Source: Moraxellaceae bacterium (GTDB lineage: Bacteria > Pseudomonadota > Gammaproteobacteria > Burkholderiales > Rhodocyclaceae). Taken from it: DNA of 36,141 nt. The stretch spans positions 1 through 36,141 of the forward strand of contig JAVHYF010000040.1 of NCBI GenBank assembly GCA_031119205.1, in the 5' to 3' direction. Of this stretch, positions 25,180 through 33,043 are shown in pieces; positions within the stretch are counted from its first letter, which is position 1; the number at the start of each line of letters is the position of its first letter. The notes below the pieces were generated by a model. That model was not told where the DNA came from and made no database searches. It saw only the letters and a list, made by a program, of their open reading frames with translations. Made by a program: the position numbers and the translations under genes.

Positions 25180-25211
25180 GTGCCGCGCTGCGCGTAGCGC
25201 CAACGCGGCAC
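25180..25211 (+). terminator. Stem-loop after the DUF2325 gene
   Basis: GTGCCGCG / CGCGGCAC, an 8-bp stem with a 16-base inner part that can fold itself (GCGC/GCGC), six bases after the stop. No U-run. A likely end of the ZIP-sodA operon. Confidence 0.5.
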
Positions 25212-25253
25212 GCCCACGCCCACGCCCGGCTCAGATCGCTCAAGGCCGATCGT

Positions 25254-25826
25254 TCAATTCAGATCGGCGTCCTTCCAGTACTTGCGCCCGGCCGCCGCGC
25301 CAACGGCCGACAGGCCGGTCTTGGTGATCGGATAGATGTCGATCTTGTCGCTGACATTGACACCCTTTTCGGCCGTACCGCCCTTGCCCTCGACACCCGC
25401 CGAGGCACCACCGCTGCCGGTCAGCTCCCAGCCCTTGTCGACGAAGGTCTCCAGCGTCTTGCGGTCCTTGAACACCAGCACCTCGCGATAGTCCTTGATG
25501 CTGACATCCAGGCCGACCGAGGCCTGGCCCATGTTCATGTAGGTGTCCTTCTTCGTGGCAGCGTTATGCACCAGGCCTTTGCCACCTGCGCCGCCCACCA
25601 GGAAGCTGATGCCGAAGCTGGAGAAGCAACCATAGCCCGCCGACTTCGCAATCACTTCCTTCACACCCGGCTTTGCCTTGTACAAGGTGGCCAGCGCCTC
25701 GTCGCACATGCTGCGGACTTCGGCCTTCTGCTTGGCCACGTCCGCTGCATTCGCTGCGCCTTGCCCGAGCAGACCAGCACTCACCGCCGCAACAAGCACG
25801 GCAATCCTCGTTCCGCCTCTGTTCAT
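25254..25826 (-). CDS. YSC84-related SYLF domain lipid-binding protein
   Basis: 190 residues. Signal peptide about 1-28 (RIAVLVAAVSAGLLGQGAANA), then the SYLF/YSC84 domain (AKSAGYGCFSSFGISFLVGG, GLVHNAATKKDTYM, ASVGLDVSIKDYREVLVFKD, and a C-terminal YPITKTGLSAVGAAAGRKYW). SYLF domains bind phosphoinositides in eukaryotes; in bacteria the role of the exported form is unknown. The start at 25826 has AAAAGGAG seven bases upstream, which decides it over an earlier in-frame start. Gly-rich C-terminal half (GSGGASAGVEGKGGTAEKG). Single gene, convergent with the sodA operon. Confidence 0.9.
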   Translation of the reverse strand: MNRGGTRIAVLVAAVSAGLLGQGAANAADVAKQKAEVRSMCDEALATLYKAKPGVKEVIAKSAGYGCFSSFGISFLVGGAGGKGLVHNAATKKDTYMNMGQASVGLDVSIKDYREVLVFKDRKTLETFVDKGWELTGSGGASAGVEGKGGTAEKGVNVSDKIDIYPITKTGLSAVGAAAGRKYWKDADLN

Positions 25827-26129
25827 GTTATGCACTCCTTTTCCGCGTAACCCGGCACACCGGACCACGGTATGCGTTGCGGGCCGCGCCATCCCGCAGC
25901 AGAGGCGGACGACGATGCCCGCCTGATTACGTTGTAGATGCCGCAACATGACGTATCGATCAGTCTCGTCCTACAGCACTTCAGACCAGACCCCGCGGCT
26001 GCTCAGCACCGCCATTGACACTGACGGATAACGGCGACGACGCGGGACGCGTGCCTGGCGTTTTCAACCGCACGTACCTTTCATGAAGCATCTACGTTAG
26101 GCTCGCCCGAATACATCAAGGAGGATCCG
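25827..26129. other. 303-base gap between the divergent YSC84 and chaA genes
   Basis: No coding pattern seen. It holds the two ribosome binding sites at its ends (AAAAGGAG for the minus gene, CAAGGAGGA for chaA) and must hold both promoters, but no convincing -35/-10 pair was found on either strand. No Fur-like site. Confidence 0.5.
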
Positions 26130-27197
26130 ATGCTCACATGGACTTCACTGGTCCCCGCCGCCGCCCTGGCCCTGCTGATCCTTGCAGCATCGCTGGGCGC
26201 TGACTCCACCTTCATCGTCGTGCTGTGCGCAGCTGGCCTCGGCGGCGCCGTGATTGCCGCGGTCCATCATGCCGAGGTGATCGCCCACCGCATCGGCGAG
26301 CCTTTCGGCACGCTGGTGCTAGCACTCGCGGTGACGGTGATCGAAGCCTCGCTCATCCTGTCGATGATGCTGGCCGGTGGTGCCGACACGGCGGTATTGC
26401 CGCGCGACACGATGTACGCGGCCGTTATGATCATCTGCAACGGTGTGGTGGGCATGTGCCTGCTGGCCGGCGGGATTGCCCACCGCGAGCAGAACTTCCG
26501 TGTAGAGGGCAGTGGCTCGGGCCTCGCCGCGTTGATGGTGATGGTGACGCTGACCCTGGTGATGCCGAGCTTCACGACGAGCAGCGACAACGGTACCTAC
26601 AACGATGCGCAGCTGTGGTTCGTCGCCGTGTCATCCGCGTCGTTGTGGGCGATCTTCGTGTTCATCCAGACGGTGCGGCACCGCGATTACTTCCTGCCCG
26701 TTGCGGCGTCGAACCCGGAAGAACACGCACCGCCGCCGGGCGTGAAGCAGACGTGGGCCAGCTTCGGCCTGCTGCTGGTGTCGCTGGTGGCCGTGGTGGG
26801 ACTGGCCAAGATGCTGTCGCCGACGATCGAACACATCGTGGAAGTGGCCGGCGCGCCACGTACCGTCATCGGCATCGCTATCGCGCTGCTGGTGCTGATG
26901 CCCGAAACAGTCGCCGCCGCGCGTGCAGCGCGCGCCGACCGCCTGCAGACCAGTCTCAACCTGGCGATCGGCTCGGCATTGGCGAGCATCGGCCTGACCG
27001 TGCCGGTGGTGGTCATCGCGGTGGTGCTGTTCGACCTGCCGCTGGTGCTCGGACTGGAGAACACCGAGATCGCGCTGTTGACGCTGACCTTCGTGGTCAG
27101 CGCGGTGACGCTGGGCAGTGGCCGCACGCAGATCATGCAGGGGGCGGTGCACCTGGTGCTGTTCGCGGCCTTCCTGTTCCTGGCGATCGTGCCCTGA
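26130..27197 (+). CDS. chaA: Calcium/sodium:proton antiporter, ChaA family
   Basis: 355 residues, about eleven membrane helices. It has both alpha repeats of the CaCA family: one with HRIGEPFGTLVLALAVTVIE (53-72, key acidic Glu72) and one with LLVLMPETVAAARAARADRL (about 247-270) plus NLAIGSALASIGLTVP. It exports calcium, sodium or potassium in exchange for protons at the inner membrane. Strong ribosome binding site (AAGGAGG six bases upstream). An unremarkable single gene. A second histidine pair at 46-47 precedes the repeat. Confidence 0.93.
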   Translation: MLTWTSLVPAAALALLILAASLGADSTFIVVLCAAGLGGAVIAAVHHAEVIAHRIGEPFGTLVLALAVTVIEASLILSMMLAGGADTAVLPRDTMYAAVMIICNGVVGMCLLAGGIAHREQNFRVEGSGSGLAALMVMVTLTLVMPSFTTSSDNGTYNDAQLWFVAVSSASLWAIFVFIQTVRHRDYFLPVAASNPEEHAPPPGVKQTWASFGLLLVSLVAVVGLAKMLSPTIEHIVEVAGAPRTVIGIAIALLVLMPETVAAARAARADRLQTSLNLAIGSALASIGLTVPVVVIAVVLFDLPLVLGLENTEIALLTLTFVVSAVTLGSGRTQIMQGAVHLVLFAAFLFLAIVP

Positions 27198-27221
27198 CCG
27201 GGCGACGACGCACACAGCCGC

Positions 27222-27605
27222 TCAGGCCATGGCGGTCGGGTCACCCAGCGTGCGGTTGAGCTCGACGGCGGCGCGGACCAGGCGCTCGACGACCTCGCGC
27301 TCCAGCGGCGTGTCCTGGTGCAGCTCCAGCGTCGCCATCTGGTACTTGCCGCCGGGCCGCAGGCGCGGCTCGATGTCGCGCAGGCGCTGACCGCGCCAGA
27401 AACCGAACAGCACGCGCTCCTCCTCCGCACGCAGCAGCAGTACCGGCCCGCCGGAGAGGTAGACAAGGTGGCCCCACTTGACGACCTCCTGCAACGGCGC
27501 GGTGGCGAGCACACAGGCCCGCAATGCGCGCAGGTACTCGCCCTGCCATCCGCTCAGCGCATTGGCATAGGCGTCCGGTGACGCGGGTGGTGGAAGCTTC
27601 TGCAT
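27222..27605 (-). CDS. DUF1801 (YdhG-like) protein
   Basis: 127 residues. DUF1801 pattern: LRACVLATAPLQEVVKWGHL, then LLRAEEERVLFGFWRGQRL and a C-terminal helical part. The family is small and soluble, with no established role. ATG 27605 has GGGGAG eight bases upstream, so it is preferred to a TTG at 27632. Convergent with chaA and followed upstream by the dsbC terminator. Confidence 0.87.
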   Translation of the reverse strand: MQKLPPPASPDAYANALSGWQGEYLRALRACVLATAPLQEVVKWGHLVYLSGGPVLLLRAEEERVLFGFWRGQRLRDIEPRLRPGGKYQMATLELHQDTPLEREVVERLVRAAVELNRTLGDPTAMA

Positions 27606-27630
27606 GGCGTGTTCTCCCCTGTTCTCGCTC

Positions 27631-27662
27631 AAAAGCAGAAGGCGCCCCGTAGAGCGCCTTCT
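27631..27662 (-). terminator. Intrinsic terminator of dsbC
   Basis: AGAAGGCGC / GCGCCTTCT, a 9-bp stem with an 8-base loop (27637-27662). Read on the minus strand it is followed by GCTTTTG (27636-27631), giving the U-run. It lies 35 bases after the dsbC stop and in the upstream region of the DUF1801 gene. Confidence 0.75.
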
Positions 27663-27697
27663 TGATCTGATGCCTGCCGCGACGGCCCGGCTGCTGC

Positions 27698-28492
27698 TTA
27701 CTTCTTGCCGGCCTTGGCCTTGTTGGCCTCGGCGTCATTCATCATGCGATCCAGCTCGCTGGTGGGCACATAGCCACCGATGCGGCTACCGTCGGCGAGG
27801 TACATGGTGGGCGTGCCACTGACGCGCAGCTTCTTACCGAGTTCACTGTTCTTGGCGATCGGATCGTTGCACTCGGCCTTGGGCGGCACCTTGTTTTCGA
27901 CCATCCAGTCATTCCAGGCCTTGGAGCGGTTAGGCGCACACCAGATGTTCTTGGACTTGTCGTTCGAGTCAGGCGACAGGATCGGCACCATGAAGGTGTA
28001 GATGGTGACGTTGTCCATCTCGGTGAGATCCTTCGCCAGCTTCTTGCAGTAGCCGCAGTTCGGATCCTCGAAGGTGGCCAGCACGCGCTTGCCGTTGCCG
28101 CGCACCTGCTTGATGGCCTGCGTCAGCGGCAGGTCGGAGAAGTTGATGCGGTTGATCTCGTTGATGCGCGCCTGCGTCACGTTGGCGCGGGTCTTCATGT
28201 CGTACAGCGTACCGACGACGAAGAAGGAACCCGCGGCATCCGAATACAGCACTTCGCCTGAGGCGAGCACCACTTCGTAGAGGCCGCCGTACGTGGTCTT
28301 GTTGACCTGGGTGATCTCCACGCCCTGCGGCAGCATGCCGGCAACGGCCTGACGCACCGTGGCTTCGGGCGAACCTTCCTTCACCACCTCTTTGGCAGCA
28401 GCCTTTTTCGGGTCCGCCTTCACGTCGTTCGCAAAGGCCGCGCCCTGCAACATCGTCACACCCAGGCAGGCCACCAGGGCGCGCCGCATCAT
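27698..28492 (-). CDS. dsbC: Periplasmic disulfide isomerase DsbC
   Basis: 264 residues. Signal peptide about 1-21 (ALVACLGVTMLQGAAFA), dimerisation domain to about 105, then a thioredoxin fold with active site CGYC at 146-149 and cis-Pro228 (GTPTM). A second pair, Cys185 and Cys208, matches the structural disulfide of DsbC. It reshuffles wrong disulfide bonds in the periplasm. The linker after the signal is Lys/Ala rich (KADPKKAAAKEVVKEG). Start: two ATG codons in a row at 28492, directly after a GTG; the upstream frame to 28552 has no signal-like sequence. The UbiH-like gene is 118 bases upstream on the same strand. Confidence 0.94.
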   Translation of the reverse strand: MMRRALVACLGVTMLQGAAFANDVKADPKKAAAKEVVKEGSPEATVRQAVAGMLPQGVEITQVNKTTYGGLYEVVLASGEVLYSDAAGSFFVVGTLYDMKTRANVTQARINEINRINFSDLPLTQAIKQVRGNGKRVLATFEDPNCGYCKKLAKDLTEMDNVTIYTFMVPILSPDSNDKSKNIWCAPNRSKAWNDWMVENKVPPKAECNDPIAKNSELGKKLRVSGTPTMYLADGSRIGGYVPTSELDRMMNDAEANKAKAGKK

Positions 28493-28610
28493 CACGTTCA
28501 AGTTCTGTCTCCGTTCATCTGCAAGTGCCTGCGGACAGGCATGTTCCATCAACCCTGTTTGTCTCTCGGCCTTGTATCAGGCCTGCATCTCACGTGCATT
28601 CACGTGTATC

Positions 28611-29771
28611 TCACATCAACCCGGCGGCGTACCGCACCATCGCCGCCCGCAACACCGGCAGTCTGCCCGCAACACTCATGCCGAGGTTGCGTAACGCGCC
28701 CAGCGGCCCGGAGTCCGGCTCGAACAACTTCTGCAGTCCATCCGTCACGGTCTGCACGAGCATGACTTCCTCCGCCCGTTTGCGCACGTAGCGGCGCAAC
28801 ACCGCTACATCGCCCACGTCACGGATCGCCGGCAAGGCCAGCAATTCGTCGGCCAGCATGCGCGCATCCTGGAAGCCCAGGTTGATGCCATGTCCGGACA
28901 GCGGGTGGATGGCATGCGCGGCGTCACCAATCAACGCCAGCCGTGGTGCCACCGGCTCCTTCACCCGCATCCAGCGCAGCGGGAATGCAGCCGCCGGCGT
29001 CAGCAGGCTGAGTTGCCCCAGCGTGCCCTGGCCAGCAGCAGCCACCGCGGCACACAACTCGTCCGCAGACATCGCCAGCAATTGCTGCGCGTGCTGCTCG
29101 GGTGTCGACCAGACGATCGAGATGCGGTTCCCGGGCAGGGGTAGCCAGGCGAGCACACCGTCACGGCGGAACCACTGCCAGGCGGTGCCGAAGTGAGGCT
29201 TCGTGGTCTCGAAGTTCGCCACCACGCCATGCTGGGCATAGGGACGCGTCTCGGCAGCGATGCCGGCCTGCGCACGCACCCAGGAGTTGGCACCGTCCGC
29301 GCCGATGAGCAGGCGGGCGGCGATCTCGCGGCCATCGGCCAGTTGCAGTCGCACCGCGTCGGCATCCTGGCTGAGGGACTGCAATTGGGTAGGGCACAGC
29401 ACGCTGATGTTGGGCTGGCGACGCGCGGTCTCCCACAGCTCGCTGGCCAGACGGCTACTCTCGGCCATCCAGGCCAGGGCATCCATGCCGCAGTCGTAGG
29501 CGGAAAAATCGATGCGACCACCGGCATCGCCATGCACGTCCATGCGTTCGATGGCCTGCAGGCGCGTCGTGTCGAGCAGATCCCACACGCCGCAGCGCCG
29601 CAGGAAGTCCACGTTGGCCGGGGCGATGGCGTAGACCCGCGCATCCCAGCCGGCCGCCGTGACGGGCGGCGTCCGCTCAAGCAGAGCCACCTTGTAGCGG
29701 CTGCCGCGCAGGGCGCAGGCCAGGCTGGCGCCCGCCAGACCGGCACCAACGATGGCGATGTCGACCTGCAT
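28611..29771 (-). CDS. FAD-dependent hydroxylase, UbiH/UbiF/UbiM family
   Basis: 386 residues. FAD binding GAGLAG at 9-14, LLIGADGANSWVR (154-166) and GDAAHAIHPLSGHGINLGFQ (282-301), the signature of ubiquinone-ring hydroxylases. It should add a hydroxyl to the ubiquinone precursor, with oxygen and NAD(P)H. Which ring position cannot be told (UbiH, UbiF, UbiI and UbiM are alike), so no symbol is given. ATG 29771 has AGGA five bases upstream; ATG 29786 (with GAAGG) and 29810 are alternatives adding 5 and 13 residues. Pairing with dsbC is common in Betaproteobacteria. Quinone synthesis also feeds the quinol oxidase at the window's start. Confidence 0.92.
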   Translation of the reverse strand: MQVDIAIVGAGLAGASLACALRGSRYKVALLERTPPVTAAGWDARVYAIAPANVDFLRRCGVWDLLDTTRLQAIERMDVHGDAGGRIDFSAYDCGMDALAWMAESSRLASELWETARRQPNISVLCPTQLQSLSQDADAVRLQLADGREIAARLLIGADGANSWVRAQAGIAAETRPYAQHGVVANFETTKPHFGTAWQWFRRDGVLAWLPLPGNRISIVWSTPEQHAQQLLAMSADELCAAVAAAGQGTLGQLSLLTPAAAFPLRWMRVKEPVAPRLALIGDAAHAIHPLSGHGINLGFQDARMLADELLALPAIRDVGDVAVLRRYVRKRAEEVMLVQTVTDGLQKLFEPDSGPLGALRNLGMSVAGRLPVLRAAMVRYAAGLM

Positions 29772-29958
29772 TGCTGTCCTGTTCATTGCGACCTTCACCC
29801 CGGCGCCCATGCGGCGCCGTTCATGTGTTCCGGCCCGGATTGTGCCCCAGCCAGCCCTCCGAAGCCCGCAAATAGCCCGTCAGCGTTTTTTACAGATTCG
29901 TTATTTTTGTGCGAACACTACAGGAAAACCTTTATTCGCATCATGCACTTATTACTTT

Positions 29959-29974
29959 CGGCCTGTTTCCTGCT
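29959..29974 (+). promoter_or_regulatory. Candidate sigma-54 promoter before the PEP-CTERM gene
   Basis: CGGCCTGTTTCCTGCT has GG at 29960-29961 and GC at 29972-29973, ten bases apart as in sigma-54 (-24/-12) promoters. It lies in AT-rich sequence about 80 bases before the ATG. PEP-CTERM genes in floc-forming Betaproteobacteria were reported to depend on RpoN and PrsK/PrsR. The match to TGGCAC-N5-TTGC is only partial. Confidence 0.35.
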
Positions 29975-29998
29975 CACGGGTGTTCACAAAAGATTCTT

Positions 29999-30020
29999 GT
30001 CGCTTCAAATACATAGCGAC
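29999..30020. other. Inverted repeat in the leader of the PEP-CTERM gene
   Basis: GTCGCT / AGCGAC, a 6-bp stem with a 10-base AT-rich loop, 34 bases before the start codon. It may be an operator or leader hairpin. The rest of the 282-base gap (29772-30053) is AT-rich from 29870 onward and has no gene that I can support. Confidence 0.35.
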
Positions 30021-30053
30021 AAAACAACATTCAGATTTGTCCCGGAGGACAAC

Positions 30054-30989
30054 ATGCGGTTCAACAAGCGCTGGCTGCTGGCCTGCCTGCTCGCAACATC
30101 GGCTGGCGGCGCCCACGCCCTGGCGGTCGACCTCGGCGTGGCGGGTCAATTCAACGCCTTCGTCTTCAACGATTTCACCACCACCGCGCCTTACGGCGCA
30201 GGCACCGATGCCCAGGGCGCGGTTGCCGCCGGCGGCAACCTGACGCTCAATGGCCCATGGAGCGTGGGCCTGAAGGACACCTTCAGCAGCGGCGGCAAGG
30301 AATACGCGGTCGTGACGGGCGGCAGCCTGAACTGGAACACCTCCGGCACGCTGTATGGCAACGCCTACGTGGGCGGCGGCAGCAGCCTCGGCGGTGGCGT
30401 GACGTTCCTGAACGGCGGCCAGGTGCTGAACGGCAGCTCGCCGGTGAACTTCGCGCAAGCCCAGACCTATCTCACCAACCTGTCGACCAGCGTCGCGGGC
30501 TGGGCCAACACCGGCAGCGTGGCCTACAACGGCAGTGGCATCCAGCTCACCGGCAGCGGTGGCGCACTGGAAGTCTTCAACATCGATGGCAGCAAGCTGG
30601 GCCCGGCCGATCACTTCGTACTGAGTGGCGTCGGCAGCAGCGCACAGATCGTCATCAACGTGCTGGGCAGCGGGAGCTACACGCTGGACAACATGGATTC
30701 GTCGCTGTTCGACTCCAGCCGCACGCTGTTCAACTTCGTCGATGCCGTGGGTCTGTACATGACCGGCACCTCGCCGCACTTCAGCATCCTGGCGCCGGAC
30801 GCGACCATCACCGGCCAGTGGGGCCATGTGGAAGGCACGGTCGTGGCGAAGAACTGGAATGCACAGACGCAGCTGAACATGCCTTCGTCGTCGGGGGGCT
30901 CGTCCAGTGGCGGCCAGATCCCGGCGCCGGCACCGTTGCTGCTCATCGGCGCGGCCCTGTCGGCGATGGCCCTGGTGCGCCGCCGCTAA
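30054..30989 (+). CDS. Choice-of-anchor A surface protein with PEP-CTERM-like sorting tail
   Basis: 311 residues. Signal peptide about 1-23 ([18 protein letters not shown]), then a beta-rich region with [20 protein letters not shown] and [17 protein letters not shown], the pattern of the choice-of-anchor A domain, then a Ser/Gly linker and a C-terminal tail: PAPAP, a hydrophobic helix ([14 protein letters not shown]) and RRR. That tail is a PEP-CTERM variant with PAP in place of PEP. Exosortase cuts such tails and releases the protein to the cell surface. Low in charge, rich in Gly, Ser, Asn and Thr. GGAGG before the ATG decides the start. No exosortase gene is in the window. Confidence 0.88.
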   Translation: MRFNKRWLLACLLATSAGGAHALAVDLGVAGQFNAFVFNDFTTTAPYGAGTDAQGAVAAGGNLTLNGPWSVGLKDTFSSGGKEYAVVTGGSLNWNTSGTLYGNAYVGGGSSLGGGVTFLNGGQVLNGSSPVNFAQAQTYLTNLSTSVAGWANTGSVAYNGSGIQLTGSGGALEVFNIDGSKLGPADHFVLSGVGSSAQIVINVLGSGSYTLDNMDSSLFDSSRTLFNFVDAVGLYMTGTSPHFSILAPDATITGQWGHVEGTVVAKNWNAQTQLNMPSSSGGSSSGGQIPAPAPLLLIGAALSAMALVRRR

Positions 30990-31011
30990 GCCGGCAGCCC
31001 TTCACTACAGA

Positions 31012-31044
31012 AACCCCGGCCGGGTCCGCCCGCCGGGGTTTTTT
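31012..31044 (+). terminator. Intrinsic terminator after the PEP-CTERM gene
   Basis: AACCCCGGC / GCCGGGGTT, a 9-bp stem with an 11-base loop, followed by TTTTGTTTT. It ends about 80 bases before the purC ATG. Confidence 0.85.
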
Positions 31045-31126
31045 GTTTTCCGCGGGCCCGCCCGGCCCGGTAAAATCCCGCCCTTCCCGCTTTCAACCTC
31101 TTCTGTTTCCGCTGGAGCACCGCCTC

Positions 31127-32017
31127 ATGAGTCAGCCCATGTACCAGTCCGAGATCCGCAGCCTGCCCTTGCTGGGGCGCGGCAAGGTCCGCGACATCTA
31201 CGCGGTGGACGCCGACAGGCTGCTGATCGTGACCAGCGACCGCCTGTCCGCCTTCGACGTGGTGCTGGACGATCCGATCCCGCGCAAGGGAGAGGTGCTC
31301 AGCGCGACGGCCATGTTCTGGTTCGACCGCCTCTCGCACATCCTGCCCAACCAGCTGACCGGCATTGCCCCGGAAGACGTGGTGGCGCCGGAAGAGCGTA
31401 GCCAGGTGGCTGGCCGCGCGCTGGTGGTGAAGCGCCTGAAGCCGTTGCCGATCGAGGCGGTGGTACGCGGCTATGTCATCGGCGGCGGCTGGAAGGACTA
31501 CCAGGCCACCGGCGCCATCTGCGGCATCACCCTGCCGCCCGGTCTGAAGCAGGCCGCGAAGCTCGACACGCCGATCTTCACGCCCTCCACCAAGGCCGAG
31601 CAGGGCACCCACGACGAGAACATCGACTTCGCGAAGTGCGAGGCGCTGATCGGGCCGGCACTGGCGGTCCAGGTGCGCGACACAGCCATCCGCCTGTACT
31701 CGGAGGCGCGCGACTATGCTGCCACGCGCGGCATCATCATCGCCGACACCAAGTTCGAGTTCGGCCTGGACGACAAGGGCACGCTGCACCTGATCGACGA
31801 AGCACTGACGCCGGACTCGTCCCGCTTCTGGCCGGCCGACAGCTACCGGGAAGGCATTTCGCCGCCGTCCTTCGACAAGCAGTTCGTGCGTGACTATCTC
31901 GAAACACTGGACTGGGACAAGACCGCGCCCGCGCCACGCCTGCCGGCCGAAGTGCTGGAGAAGACCAGCGGGAAGTACGTGGAAGCGTACGAAAGACTGA
32001 CCGGCAAGACGCTGTGA
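31127..32017 (+). CDS. purC: Phosphoribosylaminoimidazole-succinocarboxamide synthase (SAICAR synthetase)
   Basis: 296 residues, the long (ADE1-like) form common in Betaproteobacteria rather than the short form of E. coli (about 237). It joins CAIR and aspartate with ATP in purine synthesis. Motifs: [12 protein letters not shown] near the start, [46 protein letters not shown] and the family signature [15 protein letters not shown] 31127 has GGAG nine bases upstream. It stands alone, without other pur genes nearby in the window, and is closed by a strong terminator. Confidence 0.96.
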   Translation: MSQPMYQSEIRSLPLLGRGKVRDIYAVDADRLLIVTSDRLSAFDVVLDDPIPRKGEVLSATAMFWFDRLSHILPNQLTGIAPEDVVAPEERSQVAGRALVVKRLKPLPIEAVVRGYVIGGGWKDYQATGAICGITLPPGLKQAAKLDTPIFTPSTKAEQGTHDENIDFAKCEALIGPALAVQVRDTAIRLYSEARDYAATRGIIIADTKFEFGLDDKGTLHLIDEALTPDSSRFWPADSYREGISPPSFDKQFVRDYLETLDWDKTAPAPRLPAEVLEKTSGKYVEAYERLTGKTL

Positions 32018-32031
32018 CGAACGCGTGACGC

Positions 32032-32070
32032 CCAATGAAAAAGCCCGGCAATGCCGGGCTTTTTCATTGG
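32032..32070. terminator. Bidirectional intrinsic terminator between purC and the HDOD gene
   Basis: A 19-base perfect inverted repeat (32032-32050 with 32052-32070): GC-rich core GCCCGGC flanked by AAAAA and TTTTT, so a U-run is present for transcripts from both strands. It serves the convergent purC and HDOD genes. Confidence 0.92.
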
Positions 32071-32095
32071 CGGAAACCGAACTCGGGCAAACGAT

Positions 32096-32953
32096 TCAGG
32101 CAGACAACATCGCCAGCGCGTTGGTGCGCTGTGCGCGTGCCTCGTCGAGTAGTTGCTTCACGACATCCGGGTCGGCGCCCTCGAAAGCACTCTGGCGCAG
32201 AGTCATCTGCAACTCCAGCGACACCGTGGTGAAAGGATTGGGAATCCCGGCCGCGCTGTTGGCCAGGAAGATCACGTCGGACAACGTGGACGGCGGCCAG
32301 CCGCCACCGAATACGTCCTGTGTCCCAAGCGCGTCGACGATCTTCTCCGGGGTGCCCAGCGCCGTCAGCACGCCCTGCCCCACCTGTTTGTGCCAGAACA
32401 GCACGAACTCCGACAACTCGCTGTCTTCCTGCAGCAGCTCGGGGAAATCATTGACGCGCGACAGCAGGTAGAACTGCCCGATGTCATGCACCATGCCCGC
32501 CAGCAAGGCGGTGTCCGGCGGAACATTGTCCACCTGCAGGGCGATGGCGTAGGACAGCGAGGCCACGTCCAGGGTATGTCGCCACAGCTGTTCAGCCAGG
32601 CGCCATACGGGCGCGAATTCCTGCGCGCTCGCCAATTGGTCGCCGATGACCGCAAATGCCAGCACGCGGGCATTGTTGATACCCACCCGCATCAGCGCGC
32701 GACGCACGTCCACGACCTCCACCCCGGACGGGTTGAAGAACGCGGAGTTGGCCATACGTAGCAACTTGACCGAGAGCAAGGGTTCCAGCCCGATCACCTT
32801 GGCCACCGACTCCACGCTGGCATCATCCGCGTCGAGCGCACGGCGGACCTTCACCGCTGCCTGCATGCTGGTGGGGAATACGAACTCGCCCGTGGAGAGC
32901 TCGCGCTGGATGGTTTCCGAGAACGCGGCGCCACGGTCGCTGGTCGAACTCAT
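32096..32953 (-). CDS. HDOD domain protein
   Basis: 285 residues. HDOD domain about 20-225: FPTSMQAAVKVRRALDADDA, KLLRMANSAFFNPSGVEVVD (63-82) and MVHDIGQFYLL (154-164). HDOD proteins are HD-superfamily relatives, usually without catalytic activity, that act in regulation, for example of c-di-GMP signalling or stress. Here an HD pair (156-157) is kept, but the full metal site is not seen. No second signalling domain is attached. AGGGAG eight bases before the ATG supports the start. Single gene; the precise role is unknown. Confidence 0.9.
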   Translation of the reverse strand: MSSTSDRGAAFSETIQRELSTGEFVFPTSMQAAVKVRRALDADDASVESVAKVIGLEPLLSVKLLRMANSAFFNPSGVEVVDVRRALMRVGINNARVLAFAVIGDQLASAQEFAPVWRLAEQLWRHTLDVASLSYAIALQVDNVPPDTALLAGMVHDIGQFYLLSRVNDFPELLQEDSELSEFVLFWHKQVGQGVLTALGTPEKIVDALGTQDVFGGGWPPSTLSDVIFLANSAAGIPNPFTTVSLELQMTLRQSAFEGADPDVVKQLLDEARAQRTNALAMLSA

Positions 32954-33043
32954 GCTGTCTCCCTATGCTGGTGATTGCTCGTGCCAATAGGGCTTTTTCG
33001 GCACAATCGATGCCTGACTTCAGTGTTGTTGGAAAACTTCCCC

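Noticed and set aside
29193-30053. Upstream extension of the PEP-CTERM gene frame to 29193
   Set aside because: It is antisense to the UbiH-family gene and then passes through an AT-rich leader; a strong GGAGG and signal peptide mark the start at 30054.
32954-33043. Small leader gene before prlC (from 32975)
   Set aside because: The in-frame extension lacks similarity to oligopeptidase A, and ATG 33044 gives the usual N-terminus.
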